Assembly: GCA_036346225.1 (NCBI GenBank)
Contig: JARFIW010000453.1
Span: 8,370,001-8,434,000 of the forward strand
Source: Platerodrilus igneus
Taxonomy: Eukaryota; Arthropoda; Insecta; Coleoptera; Lycidae
Reading direction: 5' to 3'
DNA: 64,000 nt
Shown: positions 46,621 to 58,894 of the stretch, piece by piece
Numbering within the stretch: the stretch's first letter is position 1
How the letters are laid out: each line of letters starts with the position of its first letter
The notes under the pieces: generated by a model
Databases searched by the model: none
Told to the model about the DNA's origin: nothing
Seen by the model: only the letters and a program-made list of their open reading frames with translations
Translations under genes and position numbers: made by a program

Positions 46621-49276
46621 AACACCAGGCTAACTATCAAACGCGGAAAGTGGGGGGATTCATCTAAATACTAAAAAAACCAAAAAAAAAGAAAACATAT
46701 CGCCCACGATTATCTATTAACATATAGGATTCTGTACAAACAAGCAAAGAGGAAATAGATTAAGTGATGTTATTTCACAGCAAACAATTATTGTACGGAC
46801 AATTTAGAAGTTTAGATACGAAGTGCGCATCTCGTATTTTACACAAAATTAAATTAATCAGTAGTAAATAAACCTGTGAGAGCTTTTGTCAAGCTTTTTT
46901 AAAATTTCACCTAATACTTTTTGTAAAATAAACTAATTAGCAGAAAAGAATTAACGTGTGAGAGCTTTTGTCAGACATGTTTTAAATTGTTTATAGTACC
47001 GTTTGTAACATAAACCAATCAGTTTAAAAGAATAAGCAAATGTCCTACAATTTTAACAATGGTACTTCACACCTGTAGAGCAATAATATCGATTAGCAGG
47101 AACAAACATTGGTTCTACAATGTCACGTTTCGTATCACGTAACTACACCGAACGCTGATACGGAATATGCTATTGACACACACAAAAGAAAACGAGTTTC
47201 ATACCTGTAAGTGTCCGGATACTTAGCTTGCAATTCGTCGGGGGTGAGTCAATACAGAAAAGCCGCGGTATCCAAGATCCATTCACCCTGCCATCGTAAC
47301 AACAGCAGCGATCCACAGACAAAAGCCGCTGGTCCACGGCAACGAACAGGTGGGCCTACACAAAGAAAGAATCTATTTGGCCTCCAGCTAAAAAAGCTGA
47401 GAAGAGAATCTGATTAGAATGGGTACGCGCGGATAACTCACCAATACACGCAAGACACCTAGTTGTCGAACAAAAAAAACAAACTTGCATTGTTTTTGAA
47501 ATACGGTGACGAATAATTTAGAAGATATTTCATCGCACAAGCTGCAGAATCAACTTCAACTTCTACAATCCTCGCTTATCGAAGCGTGATTAAAACTGAA
47601 AACACAGTTTTATCGGACAGTGCGCGATCTTATTTCAACAAGTCTTTACGTTGGAACAATAGAGAAAGCCATTATACGCGGTCGTAATATATAACAAGCT
47701 CACGGATACCTAAAACAGGATATAAACTATTTAATTGTAACATAAACTTGTCGTTTCAAAGCAACTAGATTTAAGTTGAGGAATTTTTAGAGAGCGTATC
47801 TATTATTAATTATGTTGAAGTTATTAACTTATCGGCCAATTAAAAAATGTTAACTGCTGTTTTTCCAAATCGTATTTAAAGCAGACATTCTGATAATTAG
47901 TGACCGCCTGTATCGCCTTAAAGAAACACGGCAGATTACTGCTTTTTGGCTATTTCCCAAATTTTGTGTTTAGAAACTCACTAATGACACCAAAATGAAT
48001 TAAAAGTAGTATTAAGTAGCAAATTGGGGCAGTTCATCCAGAAATGAAATAAAATGCTTTATTCAATTTGGAAGCGCAAATGGTGATTTTACAACACAAA
48101 AATGGAGAACATATCGAACATCGATGCTAATCGAACACAAAGTCCATTATTAAAACTATATTCATTTTTTTAAATTTTTTATTGTTAGTTTAATTAATTA
48201 AAGATTTAGTAAATTGTAGTGCATCTCCAACTTTATGATAAAATTGAACGTTTTTTTTCAGAAGTTTAATATATTACATTCCTGTATATCTACGTTCTGA
48301 TATGTATGAAGGTGATTTTTTAGCTTCGGAATTATTTCGTGCAAGAGAAATATCTGAATATGAACCTATTAAATTTGTTTTGTATTAATCGGAACTCATT
48401 CAAAGCGACGAAGCACAAACTACGATACGCATTATTTACAGCTACATTATTTATTACCATCGGGAATACTAAACACTGTTAGAACTCCCGTTTCCAAATT
48501 TACGTGTAGTACATTTTCTGCAATAAAGATTTATGGTCTACAATAAATGCTTATTTACTAGTTGCCTTTCTGTGAGTATATGAAATATGCTTTTCGGGCG
48601 CAATTGTTTAAAGCTTCTATTATTTCCGTTAAAATCAATCTTGCTAGTATTTTTTATTAAAATAACACTTTAAAAGTGTGGTGTTGTGGTTGTCTGGGGT
48701 CACCTTGTTAATGTTTCGTTAACAAAGTTAGCAAGTTAAAATATAAATATAAATCTCTCATACATTAATATAGAAAATATAACACGCCCACGAACTATTT
48801 ACAAACGTTTTTGTGTGCGTAATTAAATTGCAAAAACCTTTAACACTAGAACTGAAAACACTTTAGTTAGTAAAGTTGCGGAACGTGTTTTTCTGTTTAA
48901 TAGTTGAATGTTGCAGCTTCGCGACGGTGACATGGGTCTGGTGTAACGTAGTAGATGTGCATGATTGAAAGTTATTCGGGCGCAACTTACGCTGAATGCA
49001 GTGCGGCATCTCGTGGCTAGGATTACCGTCTGATTTCCAAATCTTCAGTATCTAGCGGTTGATAAACTGACGCTGGCGTACAACGGCTTCACTGCTTGGT
49101 AAAAATTGAAGCGGGCCGATAGCAAAATATTCCAAATTCTAGCGTGCTTGTTGGTGTGTGCTCTATTGGCCGTAGCTTTGGAAGTGATTTCGGTCCAAAC
49201 TATGTTTGACGGGATCCTCTATCCGTAGTGTGGTTATAGGAGTTTACTTCATTTTATTCAGTTAGAGATTAGCGAG
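46621..49276. other. Unassigned DNA with a small tandem repeat
   Basis: Two diverged units of about 82 bp begin GTGAGAGCTTTTGTCA at 46876 and 46958. The stretch 47200-47420 is less AT-rich. On its minus strand a possible exon end (DELQAKYPDTY then CAG|GTATGA at 47205) is visible, but I found no acceptor or start, so no gene is called. The part 48960-49276 may be the 5' portion of the LINE that follows, but shows no recognisable ORF. Confidence 0.4.
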
Positions 49277-51600
49277 GTGAAATGGCCAGATTATAATGAT
49301 TTTTGGAAAGATAATTATAGAATAATTACAACTTCTTCAACTAATGAACGGGCAGGGGTAGGGATAGTAATAAGTAAAAGATTAGGACTTAAAGTTAAAG
49401 AATACTTACAATTTAGTGATAGAATAATTATGGTTAGATTGAGTACGAAATCCCCAGACATCGTTTTATTAAGGTCCACATGTCAACAACTTAGTACGAG
49501 GATGAGGAAGTAGAAATGGTATACGAGGATTTACATAGTATAGTGTGAAAAGTAAAGGGAGATGAGAATTCAATAGTTATGGGCGATTTTTATGCGTCAG
49601 TGGGAAAAGGTAGTGAGGGAAAAATGGTAGGAAAATTTGGGTATGGTAGACGAAATGATAGAGAAGAAAGATTAGTTGAGTTTTGTCAGAAACACAGATT
49701 AGTAACTGTATACACCCTATTTGAACAACATGTTAGAAGAAGATATACCTGGAAAGCGCAAGGTGATAGGGCTAGATACCAAATAAATTATCTTTTAGTT
49801 AAACAAAGGTTTAGAAAGCAAGTTAAAAACTGTTGTAGTTATTCAGGGGCTGACATAGATAGCGATCATAACTTAGTTAATATGAAGTGTAATCTAAAAT
49901 TCAATTCAATTGAGAAAGGCTAAAAGATAGGAATATGATCTAGGTAAGCTTAATGATAGTGAGGTAAAAGAAGAATATAAACAAGTATTAGATAATTAGA
50001 TCAAAGATATAGCTATAGGAGGGAACGTAGAAAATAGATGGCAAGAAATAAATAGGGCTGTACATGATACTGCAACACAGACTATAAGTAAGAAGAAAGT
50101 AGGAGCGAGAAAACCCTGGGTAACAAATGATATGTTAGATTTGATAAAGAATAGAAGATAGCTTAAACCTTTCAGAGAATCGGATAGTGAAAGTATGCAA
50201 AAATATTATAGAGTTAGAAATAAATAGTACATGAGTGTAGAAAAGCTAGAAATAAATGGATGGAGGAAAATTGTAAAGGAATACAAGATGATTTGAGGGT
50301 AGGTAGGATAAACAGGACTTATAGGGCAGTTAACAAGTTTTTCGGGGAACATAGAAAAAATATAATGGTATTAAAGCGGAGAATAATAAGCTTCTAATAA
50401 ATAAAGTTGAGGTAGCAGAGAGATGAAAAAATATTTAGAAGATTTATATAAGGGAGACGATATGGATGAGTTAGAGAACGACCAAGAAGAGGATGTAGAA
50501 TTAGGGTAATTATCGAAAAAAGGATACAAAAAATTAAGACTCCTTTCGCGTTTATAGATTTAGAAAAAGCATTTGATAGGGTTAATTGGATTGTTATGTT
50601 CAGGGTTTTGCGAAAAATAGGAATCTCTTATAGGGATAGAAAAATGATTTACAGTCTATATAAAAACCAAAGCATAGTAATTAGATTTGATGAAATAGAA
50701 AAGGAAGCTAAGATTAGAAATGGTGTTATACGGGGCTGTATACTATCTCCTTTGATTTTTAATGTTTATATTGAAGAAGCTTTAAACTTAGCTAGAGAGA
50801 AAAGAGATAGTTATTAGTGTACAGGGACAGAAAATAGACATGTTACCTTTTGCAGATGATATAGCCATTATAGCAGAGTCTAGAAAAAAGTTAGGAGATT
50901 TTTTAAATATTTTAGATGAGATACTACAGAGTAACTATAGTATGAGAATTAACTCAGGAAAGGTAAGTGAGTTACAGCCTAGTACTAAACCAAAATTAAA
51001 AATAGGTAATACCTAGTTAGAAGAGGTAGACGAATTTTGCTATTTTGGTAGTGTAATTACAAAGGACGGACGTAGCAGAAGGGATATAGTCGCTAGAAAA
51101 ATGTTTTTAAAAAAGAAAGACCTACTAATAGCTGATAGTATTAGTTTAGATAATAAAAAAAGTTTCTTAAAGTCGTACGTCTGATTATACGGTAGTGAGA
51201 CTTAGACAATTAAAGAGGTAGATAAGAAAAAGATAGAAGCTTTTGAAACTTGGTGTTATAGGAGAACGTTAAAGATTACTTCGACAGATAGAGTAACAAA
51301 TGAGGAAGTTTATAGAAGGAGAGACGAAGAACCCTGTACGTAAAAACAATTAAAGGTCATGAGGGCACCAGTTAAGACATGAGAGACTATTTAGTAACGT
51401 CTTAGATTATAGACTACCAAAGAAAAATAGAGCAGGAAGACCTAGACAAAGCTAGATTATTCAAATTATTAGAGATTTAGGTTGTGAAGTGTATGTTGAT
51501 TTTTTTAGACTAGCTCAGAATAGAGAAGAATTTACAGCTGCGCCTAACCGACCTTAAGTAGGTTCGATAACATTCAAAAATAAATAAATAAAAATCAGTT
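49277..51600 (+). pseudogene. RTE-like LINE with endonuclease and RT, heavily mutated
   Basis: APE-type endonuclease fragments are at 49277-49513 (RAGVGIVISK) and 49579-49923 (GDFYASVGKG, ERLVEFCQKH, RRRYTWKAQGD, RYQINYLLV, SDHNLV). RT follows at about 50540-50817 (FIDLEKAFDRVNW, GVIRGCILSPLIFNVYIEE) and continues in another frame at about 50838 (LPFADDIAIIAES, with the FADD box). Then come FCYFGSVITKDGRS and RLAQNREEF near the 3' end, several in-frame stops, and a TAAA-type tail at 51583-51595. Endonuclease nicks the target and RT copies the RNA from the nick. All domains are in order but interrupted. Confidence 0.85.
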
Positions 51601-51799
51601 AACTAAGTGTCACCATGACACAACTCACAATTAGTTAGCGGTCTGACATGTTAGCAGCGATTCGTTCCTTAAGCCATACCATAACATATAATTTAACACT
51701 TTCCTTTTTTCAAGGGGATAGATAATAGGTAATATTTCATTTACTTATAAATGGGAATCATGTGAACATGTTGGAGTTCTTTAACAACCATCAGGTTGC

Positions 51800-51990
51800 T
51801 AATATTTATGTAGGGCCGGGGGGATTGGAAAAAGATAGAAGAGTATAGGAAGACCTAGACCAGGCTATATTAGTCAAATTATTAGAAAATTAGGTTTGAA
51901 GGGTATGTAGAACTTTTTAGATTAGCAGAGAATAGAAAAGAAGTTAGATCTGCGTCAAACCGACCTTAAGTAAGGTCGAAAACAAAATGA
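51800..51990 (+). pseudogene. LINE 3' fragment of the same family
   Basis: Matches the end of the preceding LINE (51410-51570). It has AGGAAGACCTAGAC, AAATTATTAGA, TTTTTAGATTAGCAGAGAAT and CAAACCGACCTTAAGTA in the same order. It lies only about 200 bp downstream of the larger copy, in the same orientation. Confidence 0.8.
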
Positions 51991-52745
51991 TGGATAATCT
52001 TAAGGAAAACCTTTAGTGCACGAGGAGCTTTATTACACGACTAATTACTATAACGGCAAATTATTAACAAAATTATTACACCGGCAACAAATTCAAGTAA
52101 GCCACATTTATATAACGATCAATTAATGGAGCATGAAATAGTGGGTAATATTGGGGTGAAGTGGAGGGGGGTTGTTTGATGAGCTCAACAGTATCGAAAA
52201 AAACCAGAAGTTACTTAAATTAAATCTATTCATTCTTTCATATAGACACATATAACCAAATACAGTAGTGGTTAAGTACCAAATAAAATATAATTTATAT
52301 GAGCGCAAAAAATGAACGCTGACGCTATTAATCGGTAGTATTTATTACAACATTAAGTAATTAACTCTATCAGTATACAATTGATGGAAGTGATTGCTTA
52401 CCTCTTCTTAAACTAAATGACTTACAATCTCTTGGTGAAACCTAACAGGAGCGGTAGTGATGCAGAATCAGTTAGGTGTACTATAACGTGGATAAAGTCG
52501 TAGTATTTATAAAATATTGCGATGGTATGTATTTCACTTTCACCATAAATGAGGACATGAAAGGAGCTGCAACAGCAGATGTGAAAATAACAGGTATACG
52601 AGCTGCAAACAGATCGTCAAAAGGATCTGCAAAAAAATTCACGAAAAGGTCTGCAAACGGAGAATCTTTATAGGATGCCTAGTGCTGTCGGTAAAACCTA
52701 TTAACACAAAGTACATCATCAGAATAGTAGAGTAAAATCAGGCAT
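51991..52745. other. Unassigned DNA left of the palindrome
   Basis: The region 52556-52670 has several GATCTGCAAA/GAGCTGCAAA-like repeats and an open 65-codon frame (52476-52673, +) with a Lys/Ala-rich C-terminus. I see no known domain. Confidence 0.4.
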
Positions 52746-52750
52746 TCTGT

Positions 52751-52846
52751 GACCTCATTTCCCCCAGAATCCCTCATTTCCCCACACATCTGGACCAATT
52801 TACATGTAATTATAAGGGAAATGAGGAGAATCCTCATTTCCCACAC
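52751..52846. repeat. CCTCATTTCCC cluster with a hairpin
   Basis: The 10-mer CTCATTTCCC occurs at about 52751, 52772 and 52836, and its complement GGGAAATGAG at about 52818. The last pair forms a hairpin (AGGGAAATGAGG...CCTCATTTCCC). ACACATCTG(G/A)ACCAA also occurs twice. It lies just outside the left arm of the palindrome. Confidence 0.8.
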
Positions 52847-52879
52847 ATCTGAACCAAAAGTTTTCTTCGACTAGCCATT

Positions 52880-53470
52880 TTTATCTTTCATCTGAACCAA
52901 ATAGTTTTCTTTGTCTAGCCAATGCATCTTTCGAGATAAACCTATCTTGTTTGGTATTAATTAACATTAGAATTTTCTCAGCTACCCGAATCTCTAGGAA
53001 TTTTTCGATTGCATCACCCCAATGGAGCTACCCTGATTTTAAGATTTCTTACCTGTTGCGACTTTTGAGCGTTCTTATAAATTTTTTTATACATGCGATA
53101 CATTAAATTAGCTTAGAATTTTACACACAACCCGAATCTGCAAACAGATTTGAAATCGGACCACGCCCTGCAAAGTTACACATATACCCTCTGCGAGATA
53201 AATCTTTCTCCACATTTCCATCCACGAGATAAACCTACCTTGTTTGGTATCAATTAAGATTAGAATTTTCTCAGCTACCCGAATTTCTAAGAATTTTTAG
53301 ATAACGCCATCCCCCAGGGACCTACCCTGATTTTAAGATTTCTTACCTGTAGCGACTTTTGATCGTTCTTATAAATTTTGTATACATGCAATACATCTTG
53401 TTAGGCTAGAATTTTATGTAGAATCCGAATCTGTAAACAGATTTAAAACAGGACCACCCCTTACCATTTT
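52880..53470. repeat. Two tandem ~320-bp units with a conserved hairpin (left arm)
   Basis: Units about 52880-53175 and 53195-53470 share GAGATAAACCTA, TTGTTTGGTAT, TTAGAATTTTCTCAGCTACC, TTTTAAGATTTCTTACCTG and CGTTCTTATAAATTTT, and a hairpin AATCTG-NNNN-CAGATT (53142 and 53425). The same unit recurs at the right edge (63498-64000) and once inside each arm. Confidence 0.85.
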
Positions 53471-53799
53471 ACACACACCTCTAAATTATAACTTTCCTGC
53501 AGCTTATACCTAAAAGAAAATCTAAAACCATTCTTAAAACTTTTATTACAGACAATTTTACTAATACAGTTTAAATTTTGTAAACCACATTTCTAAATAC
53601 ATATTCACAATTTTTATTTTGAACCTAGAACTTCTCATATCGGCTCATACTTATTAATATTTATTTCTAAATAGAGCACCTTTTCCAAAGACCAACCGGA
53701 CCCGCATGTTTCAAATTCCTCTGATTTTGTTCTTATGGTTTCGCTTAAGACCTCGTACATATTTTCCAGATTACTAGAAGACGTTATAACCACATTTTT

Positions 53800-53960
53800 G
53801 TGTTAAAGGATTTCACATCGGTAGTCTCTTCCCCATTTTGGTGTAAACGCCGTAGAGTTCGCAATAGACTTTACGCTGTATGTTGTATTCTTTTTCATTA
53901 ATTAATCGAATAAATCGCTCTTTCTGCTTCCAAAGAAACTCGGGCACTCCATCGTCGACA
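53800..53960 (-). pseudogene. Unidentified ORF remnant, left arm
   Basis: An open minus-strand stretch of about 50 codons, with PEFLWKQKERFIRLI and KVYCELYGVYTKMGKRL, begins in GC-richer sequence. It has coding-like composition compared with its surroundings, but I recognise no family. I could not find its counterpart in the right arm. Confidence 0.3.
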
Positions 53961-54889
53961 CTGGCGTTCTTTACATGCACCAACTTTTAAACGCTTGCTA
54001 AATTCCTACACCTGTCGCATAGCGGTAACAGCATTTATGTTGTCCTACCTCGTTTGCGATATATTTTTCAATTCGAAATCGCACACAGCGAAATAATTTA
54101 CTTTTAAATTAACACCGCATTTTTAAGGATGATAATTTGTGAAAGAAGTTTAATTTGCAGTCAACATATCAAAAACCACTGATTTTTAAGCCCAATGTGC
54201 ACTTGCATACGTCTTCCAGCTACTAAACTTCTTTAATTTGTTAAATACCTCCTTTAAAACGGGTTTTAAAGCAAAATGAAAACCCAAATTTAATTTTCTT
54301 TCTTTAAATTTTAAAATAATACCGCAATTTATTTACGTTTAAATTAACCAATTTCAAATTTTCACCTTTAATTTAATTAAATTTAATTTGCAAATTATTT
54401 TCTAAAAACAATTTTTAAGAACAAGGGCATGTATTCCCGGTGTTTTTGTTTGCAAAAATCACCCTTTTCCGTTAGAGTAAACACCATTTTTTTAAATTTT
54501 CAATCGGATTTTTTCCATTTTTTTGGGGTTTCGCCGGGTCGGGACGTAGATTTCAGAACCGGTAAGTACTGATATCGCCAAAGAAATTGGCTCGATGTCG
54601 TCAACCACCCTCGTAAAAGGTAAAAAACTCGGTCAATCATCCATTAACTTGCCGCCCCTTTGATAATTTCAAACATTTTCAAACGACAAGCGAGAAAACC
54701 TCCGAGGATCTTTGTCGGATCAATCACATCCGAGCCGCGTAACCAAAAGCAGCCCGTAACACATGCATACCCTTTCTGCGCTACGCTATTCTTTAGTTTT
54801 GAAAGTCAGTCCGTGAAAGCACCATTCCATACCTTTATAAGTGTAGCACATCGCGCACTTTTTGTCGGATAATTAATTTATTGTTTACA

Positions 54890-55115
54890 CTTTCGTTATT
54901 TAAACATCTTACAGATTAACCACTGATTTTCTAACGGAACCACCATCGCACCGTTCTTTAACCCAACGATCCATGGGCTTCACGCACAACACCGACGTAT
55001 CTTTTCCCAATTTGTTAAACAAAACTACCGGATCCCATTGTGGACGTAAACAGATGTTTGTGGATGTCGGAATGTAACCAATTAACCAGTCGCATTTTAT
55101 TTAGTCCACGCTACT
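54890..55115 (-). pseudogene. Unidentified ORF remnant next to the polymerase fragment, left arm
   Basis: An open minus-strand stretch contains TNICLRPQWDPVVLFNKL, then LCVKPMDRWVKERCDGGSV. The right-arm counterpart (61180-61340, +) is in broken frames but clearly homologous at DNA level (ACATCTGTTTACGTCCACAA, GTGAAGCCCAT, GAACGGTGCG). It follows the polymerase-like fragment in transcription order, so it may belong to the same gene or the next one. Family unknown. Confidence 0.4.
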
Positions 55116-55239
55116 ATTTTCAAACCACAATTAATAATCGCTTTAGGTTCCAATTTCACCAACCAATGACTGGTGGCTGGAAACTTTAATTTTTATTGGA
55201 GAAACCCCACCGCGTAGTTCATCCCGGAGGTATACTCGT

Positions 55240-55410
55240 TATAGGTTGTAAGACCTCGGTTTTACTTCCACAAGACCCTTTAATTTTAATCGTATCTTTC
55301 CCCAAACAGTAGGACTCACCAACAAATTCAATACTGCCCCCATTAAATACGTCTTTAATTTTTAAACTTTTTTTTACAAGTGAAGTATTTATTATACGCG
55401 GGAGTCACCT
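55240..55410 (-). pseudogene. Family B DNA polymerase-like fragment, left arm
   Basis: Minus-strand pieces in two frames parallel the right-arm fragment (60738-60960). They are PAYNKYFTCKKKF, then KIKDVFNGGSIEFVG, then KDTIKIKG. Their order matches the C-terminal region of protein-primed family B polymerases of Polinton/Maverick type, where a G-K-KDE step is followed by EFVGL..K.Y and KGV. It is decayed by frame changes, and the upstream catalytic motifs are not recognisable in this arm. Confidence 0.6.
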
Positions 55411-55655
55411 TTAAGATAAATATTTTCAATCAACTAAATTAAATTTTCTAGGGACCCCAAACTGTAAAACAATTTAAAAGACCACCCCAAAGTTATGTTT
55501 TTAAAGATTTTTTCCATCTTTTTTAACCCATTTTTTAAAACCCACAAGACATACCTTTCCAACCTTTCCCGAAAAAACTGTCCCGCTCCACGTGGAGATC
55601 ACGTAACTCTGTCCCAGGAAGCCGGAAGGATTTTGGGGAGAGCCAAAATTTAATC

Positions 55656-55859
55656 TTAAAACAAATATACAAAAACAACTATCATATCTTTACCCCATGC
55701 AGATTTTGTCATTAAATGATTACCTTTGTCATCTTCCTCGATAAACCATTTTTTTGGCACAAACTTTTTACCCGCATACCAGCAGACCATCCTCCGAATT
55801 GTGCTTGCTTTAACATCCGCCCCTGAGCCCAGCATCCCCAGCCCAGCCCCCCGCATCAC
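55656..55859 (-). pseudogene. Unidentified ORF remnant, left arm
   Basis: A 67-codon frame. Its N-terminal part comes from the GC-rich minisatellite and the rest reads KKFVPKKWFIEEDDKGNHL, then SAWGKDMIVVFVYLF. Right-arm DNA at 60190-60420 aligns (GCGGATGTTAA, TTTATCGAGGAAGATGACAAA, GCATGGGG, TAAAGATAT) but its frame is broken. Function unknown. Confidence 0.4.
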
Positions 55860-55910
55860 ACCCCTGCCCCCGGCACCCCCCGCGCCCCTGCCATCCCCCC
55901 CGTTTTTTTC
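55800..55910. repeat. GC-rich minisatellite, left arm
   Basis: C-rich imperfect repeats (CCCCAGCCCAGCCCC, CCCCTGCCCCCGGCACC) aligned with the reverse complement of 60075-60190. It is a sharp GC island in AT-rich DNA. Confidence 0.75.
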
Positions 55911-56099
55911 GGTAACAATTTAAAATATTTTAACAGGAGTCATTTAAACTTAATTTAATACAAAGTTATACACAGAAGACAGTCCTTTCATTTTGTTTAG
56001 TGGTTTAATTTTATCTAATTTTATTGAGCTTAAAATTTAAATCGATACCGCCTCATCTCCTTTCAACCCTTTTGAACAAAGACCGCAGGGCGAATTGAA

Positions 56100-56430
56100 A
56101 ATTACCAAGTTTGCCTCATATTTAAAGCTTTGATTCCCCGACAACCAGATCCATTCCTTCGTGTAATTCTTCAGGACATTTTTAATCGCATTTCCACTAT
56201 TCCGCATACGTATTTGTTAGCTTGATCGACTTCTTCTTTCGGTATTGGGAAACCTTTTCCCCACACGTTCATTGCATTCCACCACTTGGGAATATATGGT
56301 TGTTATAGGTTGTAAGACCCCGGTTTTAATGATCCAAAGGTTCTTTACGGCAAATATACAAGTTTCAACCCCTTTGGTGTGGTGTACGCAAAGTTACGAA
56401 ACCCCATTTTAGTTCGTCTTTTTATCCCCA
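56100..56430 (-). pseudogene. Left-arm counterpart of the 59383-59977 gene
   Basis: DNA-level homologue in reverse orientation (GAATGGATCTGGTTGTCGG, GAAGAAGTCGATCAAGCTAA, CTTACAACCTATAACAACCA). The frame is broken repeatedly, mostly by single-base differences in short runs. Confidence 0.65.
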
Positions 56431-56568
56431 TTTGATAAAACGTTTTAGAATAACCTTTTATACGGATTTTCCATCCTTTTCGAAGCTACATCAAAAGAGT
56501 CTTTTTCCAACCCAAATGCTAAACAGAAACCAATGTATTAATCAGTCCATCGGACATAAAATAATCTT

Positions 56569-56811
56569 TTAATTCTTCCTCATTTTCTTAAATGTTCTTT
56601 GTTCCCACTTTGGACCATTGCCAGTGTTTTCCAAGCCAACCGCACCATTTCCAACCCATTTTTTCCTTCCACACAGCGTATGGTACATAAGCAATTTTTT
56701 AGCGTAAACGGAGAGTTTCACCAATTTTCGCGTTGTCGTAAACCCCAAAATGTTGTTTATCAACCCACCAATTCGGGAATTTTTGAATTTTTCAATTGTT
56801 AAAATATTCAC
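56569..56811 (-). pseudogene. Unidentified ORF remnant, left arm
   Basis: An open minus-strand frame of 80 codons, with KLVKLSVYAKKLL, LCGRKKWVGNGAVG and KWEQRTFKKMRKN. Basic and lysine-rich. The right-arm homologue is at 58950-59170. No family recognised. Confidence 0.35.
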
Positions 56812-57130
56812 CTCAAAAATTGTGAAGTTTTATTTTATCTTGGTTCTTCCTCCCATTCCAAAAATTTCGGTAAATAGTTCTAAAAGCCGGCAATCTTTAT
56901 CAACCCCCGGTTTTTGGACAATTTGCAAGCCGTCAATTTCTTTTTAATTGCCCCAATACCGCAGCAGGTTTTATTCAAACACAGCTATTTTGTAGCTTGC
57001 CGATACACCACATTTTAATGGGCCGGGAACAGGCGCCAAAATAAACACTATCTTCCAAAAGGTTAAAACCTTTTTAAGTTCCCCCGACATAAATTGCTTT
57101 ATTTGTCCCAATCGCGTAATACCAGTTCTT

Positions 57131-58499
57131 TTCAATAGAAAAACCCAAACGCCCGAAATAAAACGTTTTCCCCTTTTTAAACCCTTTTTTTTTTACAAAA
57201 CCCATGAAAAATAATTTCTTGTTTTAGCCTGTTCTCAATCCCATTTTAGTTGAAAAAAATTTTGGGGTTTTCCCGTGGGGAAAAATTTTTTTTTTTTAAC
57301 CTAGGTCCAATTTTTTAATGGTATTGCAATTATAATGGGTTTTTGGTCATTGCAATTGGTCATTGGTCATTGGTCATTGGTCATGTGGTCATTGGTCATT
57401 GGTCATTGGTCATTGGTCATATGGCATGGGTCTTGGTCATTGGTCATGTGGTCTTGGTCATGTGGTTTCATGTGGTCATTGGTCATTTCATTGGTATGTG
57501 AGCAGGGGTTAAATTTCAAAAGAATAATTTCCCTTGTTTAAAGCGACCTAGGTCGGATAACAAAAGTTCCTAAACCAGAAAACATATGGCGGTGTCCGAC
57601 TATTCCTTTTCGGTAATAACGCCCCACTCTGTAGGAAAATAAGGAACAATTTTCGTATTCAATTTAGTATTTTAGCTAGAACGGTAAACATGAGCGTCTC
57701 CGGGATTAACGTTTCTCAACTTTGGGAATAAAGTGAAACCGACAAATGAGCGATTTGGATTATGGCTTTGGCAGAAAATATGTGCAACAATAATCTGGTA
57801 CAGATATTGGTAATATTTGTTATGGAACTGGTGGCGGAACACACACACCAATTACAGAACCATTTTGTGACAATATAATGTTGGTTAAAATTTGGACCTT
57901 TCTGACACCGAACAAGCATCTGCAAACAAAGGATGTTTATCCTAAAAAGAAATTTGTGGTGCATTTAACAGCTATCTACGAAGAAAGTTCAACGATTTGT
58001 TTCGCTAGGCATGGTGTTAAAGCTAAGTTGTTTTTCTGGAAAGCATAACAAAAAGGCCAGAGAGTAAAAGAAATTATCGGAAAAGAAGACCGAATGCATT
58101 AATAAAACCAAAATCCTATATGTTTCCATAAAAGTGGAATAGCAGATGTTAATTGGAAAATTAAATACCAATAAAGACGAATCGAAAAAGATTATTTCTA
58201 TCTTTTGACATGGATGTAACCCAAGATTTTGCAGGCATATTTAGCAAGATGGAGATGTGTAATTATTTAACACAAACCATAACTTTTTATAAGGGCGAAT
58301 ACGAAGAAAAGTGTAATATTATAGTTGACAACGATAAAACGGGGAAATTGATTGTTTAACATGGCTAACAACCAATGCAAGAATTAAGATTAAACTTTTG
58401 TGCCAGATAACAAGTCCTGGTGTTAAAAACAACTTGGCAATCATATACTAGATTTTTACGTTGTCCAGATGTACGTTTAAGGGAAACATTTGCGTCTAC
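57131..58499. other. Centre of the palindrome (unpaired spacer)
   Basis: About 1.4 kb that I could not align between arms. It holds the ATTGGTC array (57340-57495). Further on, a broken plus-strand reading frame (about 57748-58050) has GTGGGTHTPITEPFCDNIM and PKKKFVVHLTAIYEESS in coding-like sequence of unknown family. The rapid change from T-runs on the left to ordinary sequence on the right occurs here. Confidence 0.5.
57340..57495. repeat. ATTGGTC minisatellite
   Basis: About 15-20 imperfect 7-12-bp units: ATTGGTC, ATGTGGTC and TCTTGGTC. Each ATTGG is a reversed CCAAT box, which may be coincidence. It lies close to the symmetry centre of the palindrome. Confidence 0.95.
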
Positions 58500-58894
58500 T
58501 TTGGCCAAAGAACATGGTATTACGCGATTGAAGCGACAATTCAATTGAAGGAAGCTATGTCAGTGGGGGGTATAAACCCTTAAAAGACTGTTTAACCTTA
58601 TTGGAAGATAGGTTATACTTCCTAAAGGCGCCAATGTACTCGGTACCACTTCCGGGGTGTTGGACAAGCTACAAAATAGCTGCTTTTAGTGTATAAAACC
58701 CTGTAGTGTATTAATGGAATACAAAGAAATTGACGGGCTTGCAAATTAAGTTGTCCAAAAACCAAAAAGGAAAAGAAAAGATTGCTTGGCTTTTAGTTTT
58801 AACTATTTACCTGTAAATTATTTGGAGATAGTAGAGGAAGAAGCCAAGATAAAATAAAATCTTACACAAGTGCTACATTAAAGCAGGTAGTACA

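Larger units (their letters stand above)
52878..57130 (-). repeat. Left arm of a giant imperfect palindrome
   Basis: The reverse complement of this arm aligns in order with 58500-64000. Anchors are 52880-53190 with 63590-63870, 54656-54715 with 61620-61700, 55240-55420 with 60738-60960, 55660-55860 with 60190-60420, 56100-56420 with 59400-59770, 56600-56800 with 58950-59130, and 56900-57110 with 58515-58760. The arms are well diverged, with many indels. The left arm has unusually many long homopolymers (T, C, A runs, for example 57240-57300). Gene relics read outward, on the minus strand here. Inverted duplication of a virus-like element and fold-back assembly artefact are both possible. Confidence 0.85.

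Noticed and set aside
47200..47420. 68-codon plus-strand frame and a possible minus-strand exon end (DELQAKYPDTY, donor at 47205)
   Set aside because: The plus frame is featureless, and the minus exon lacks a visible acceptor or start. It is kept only as a note.
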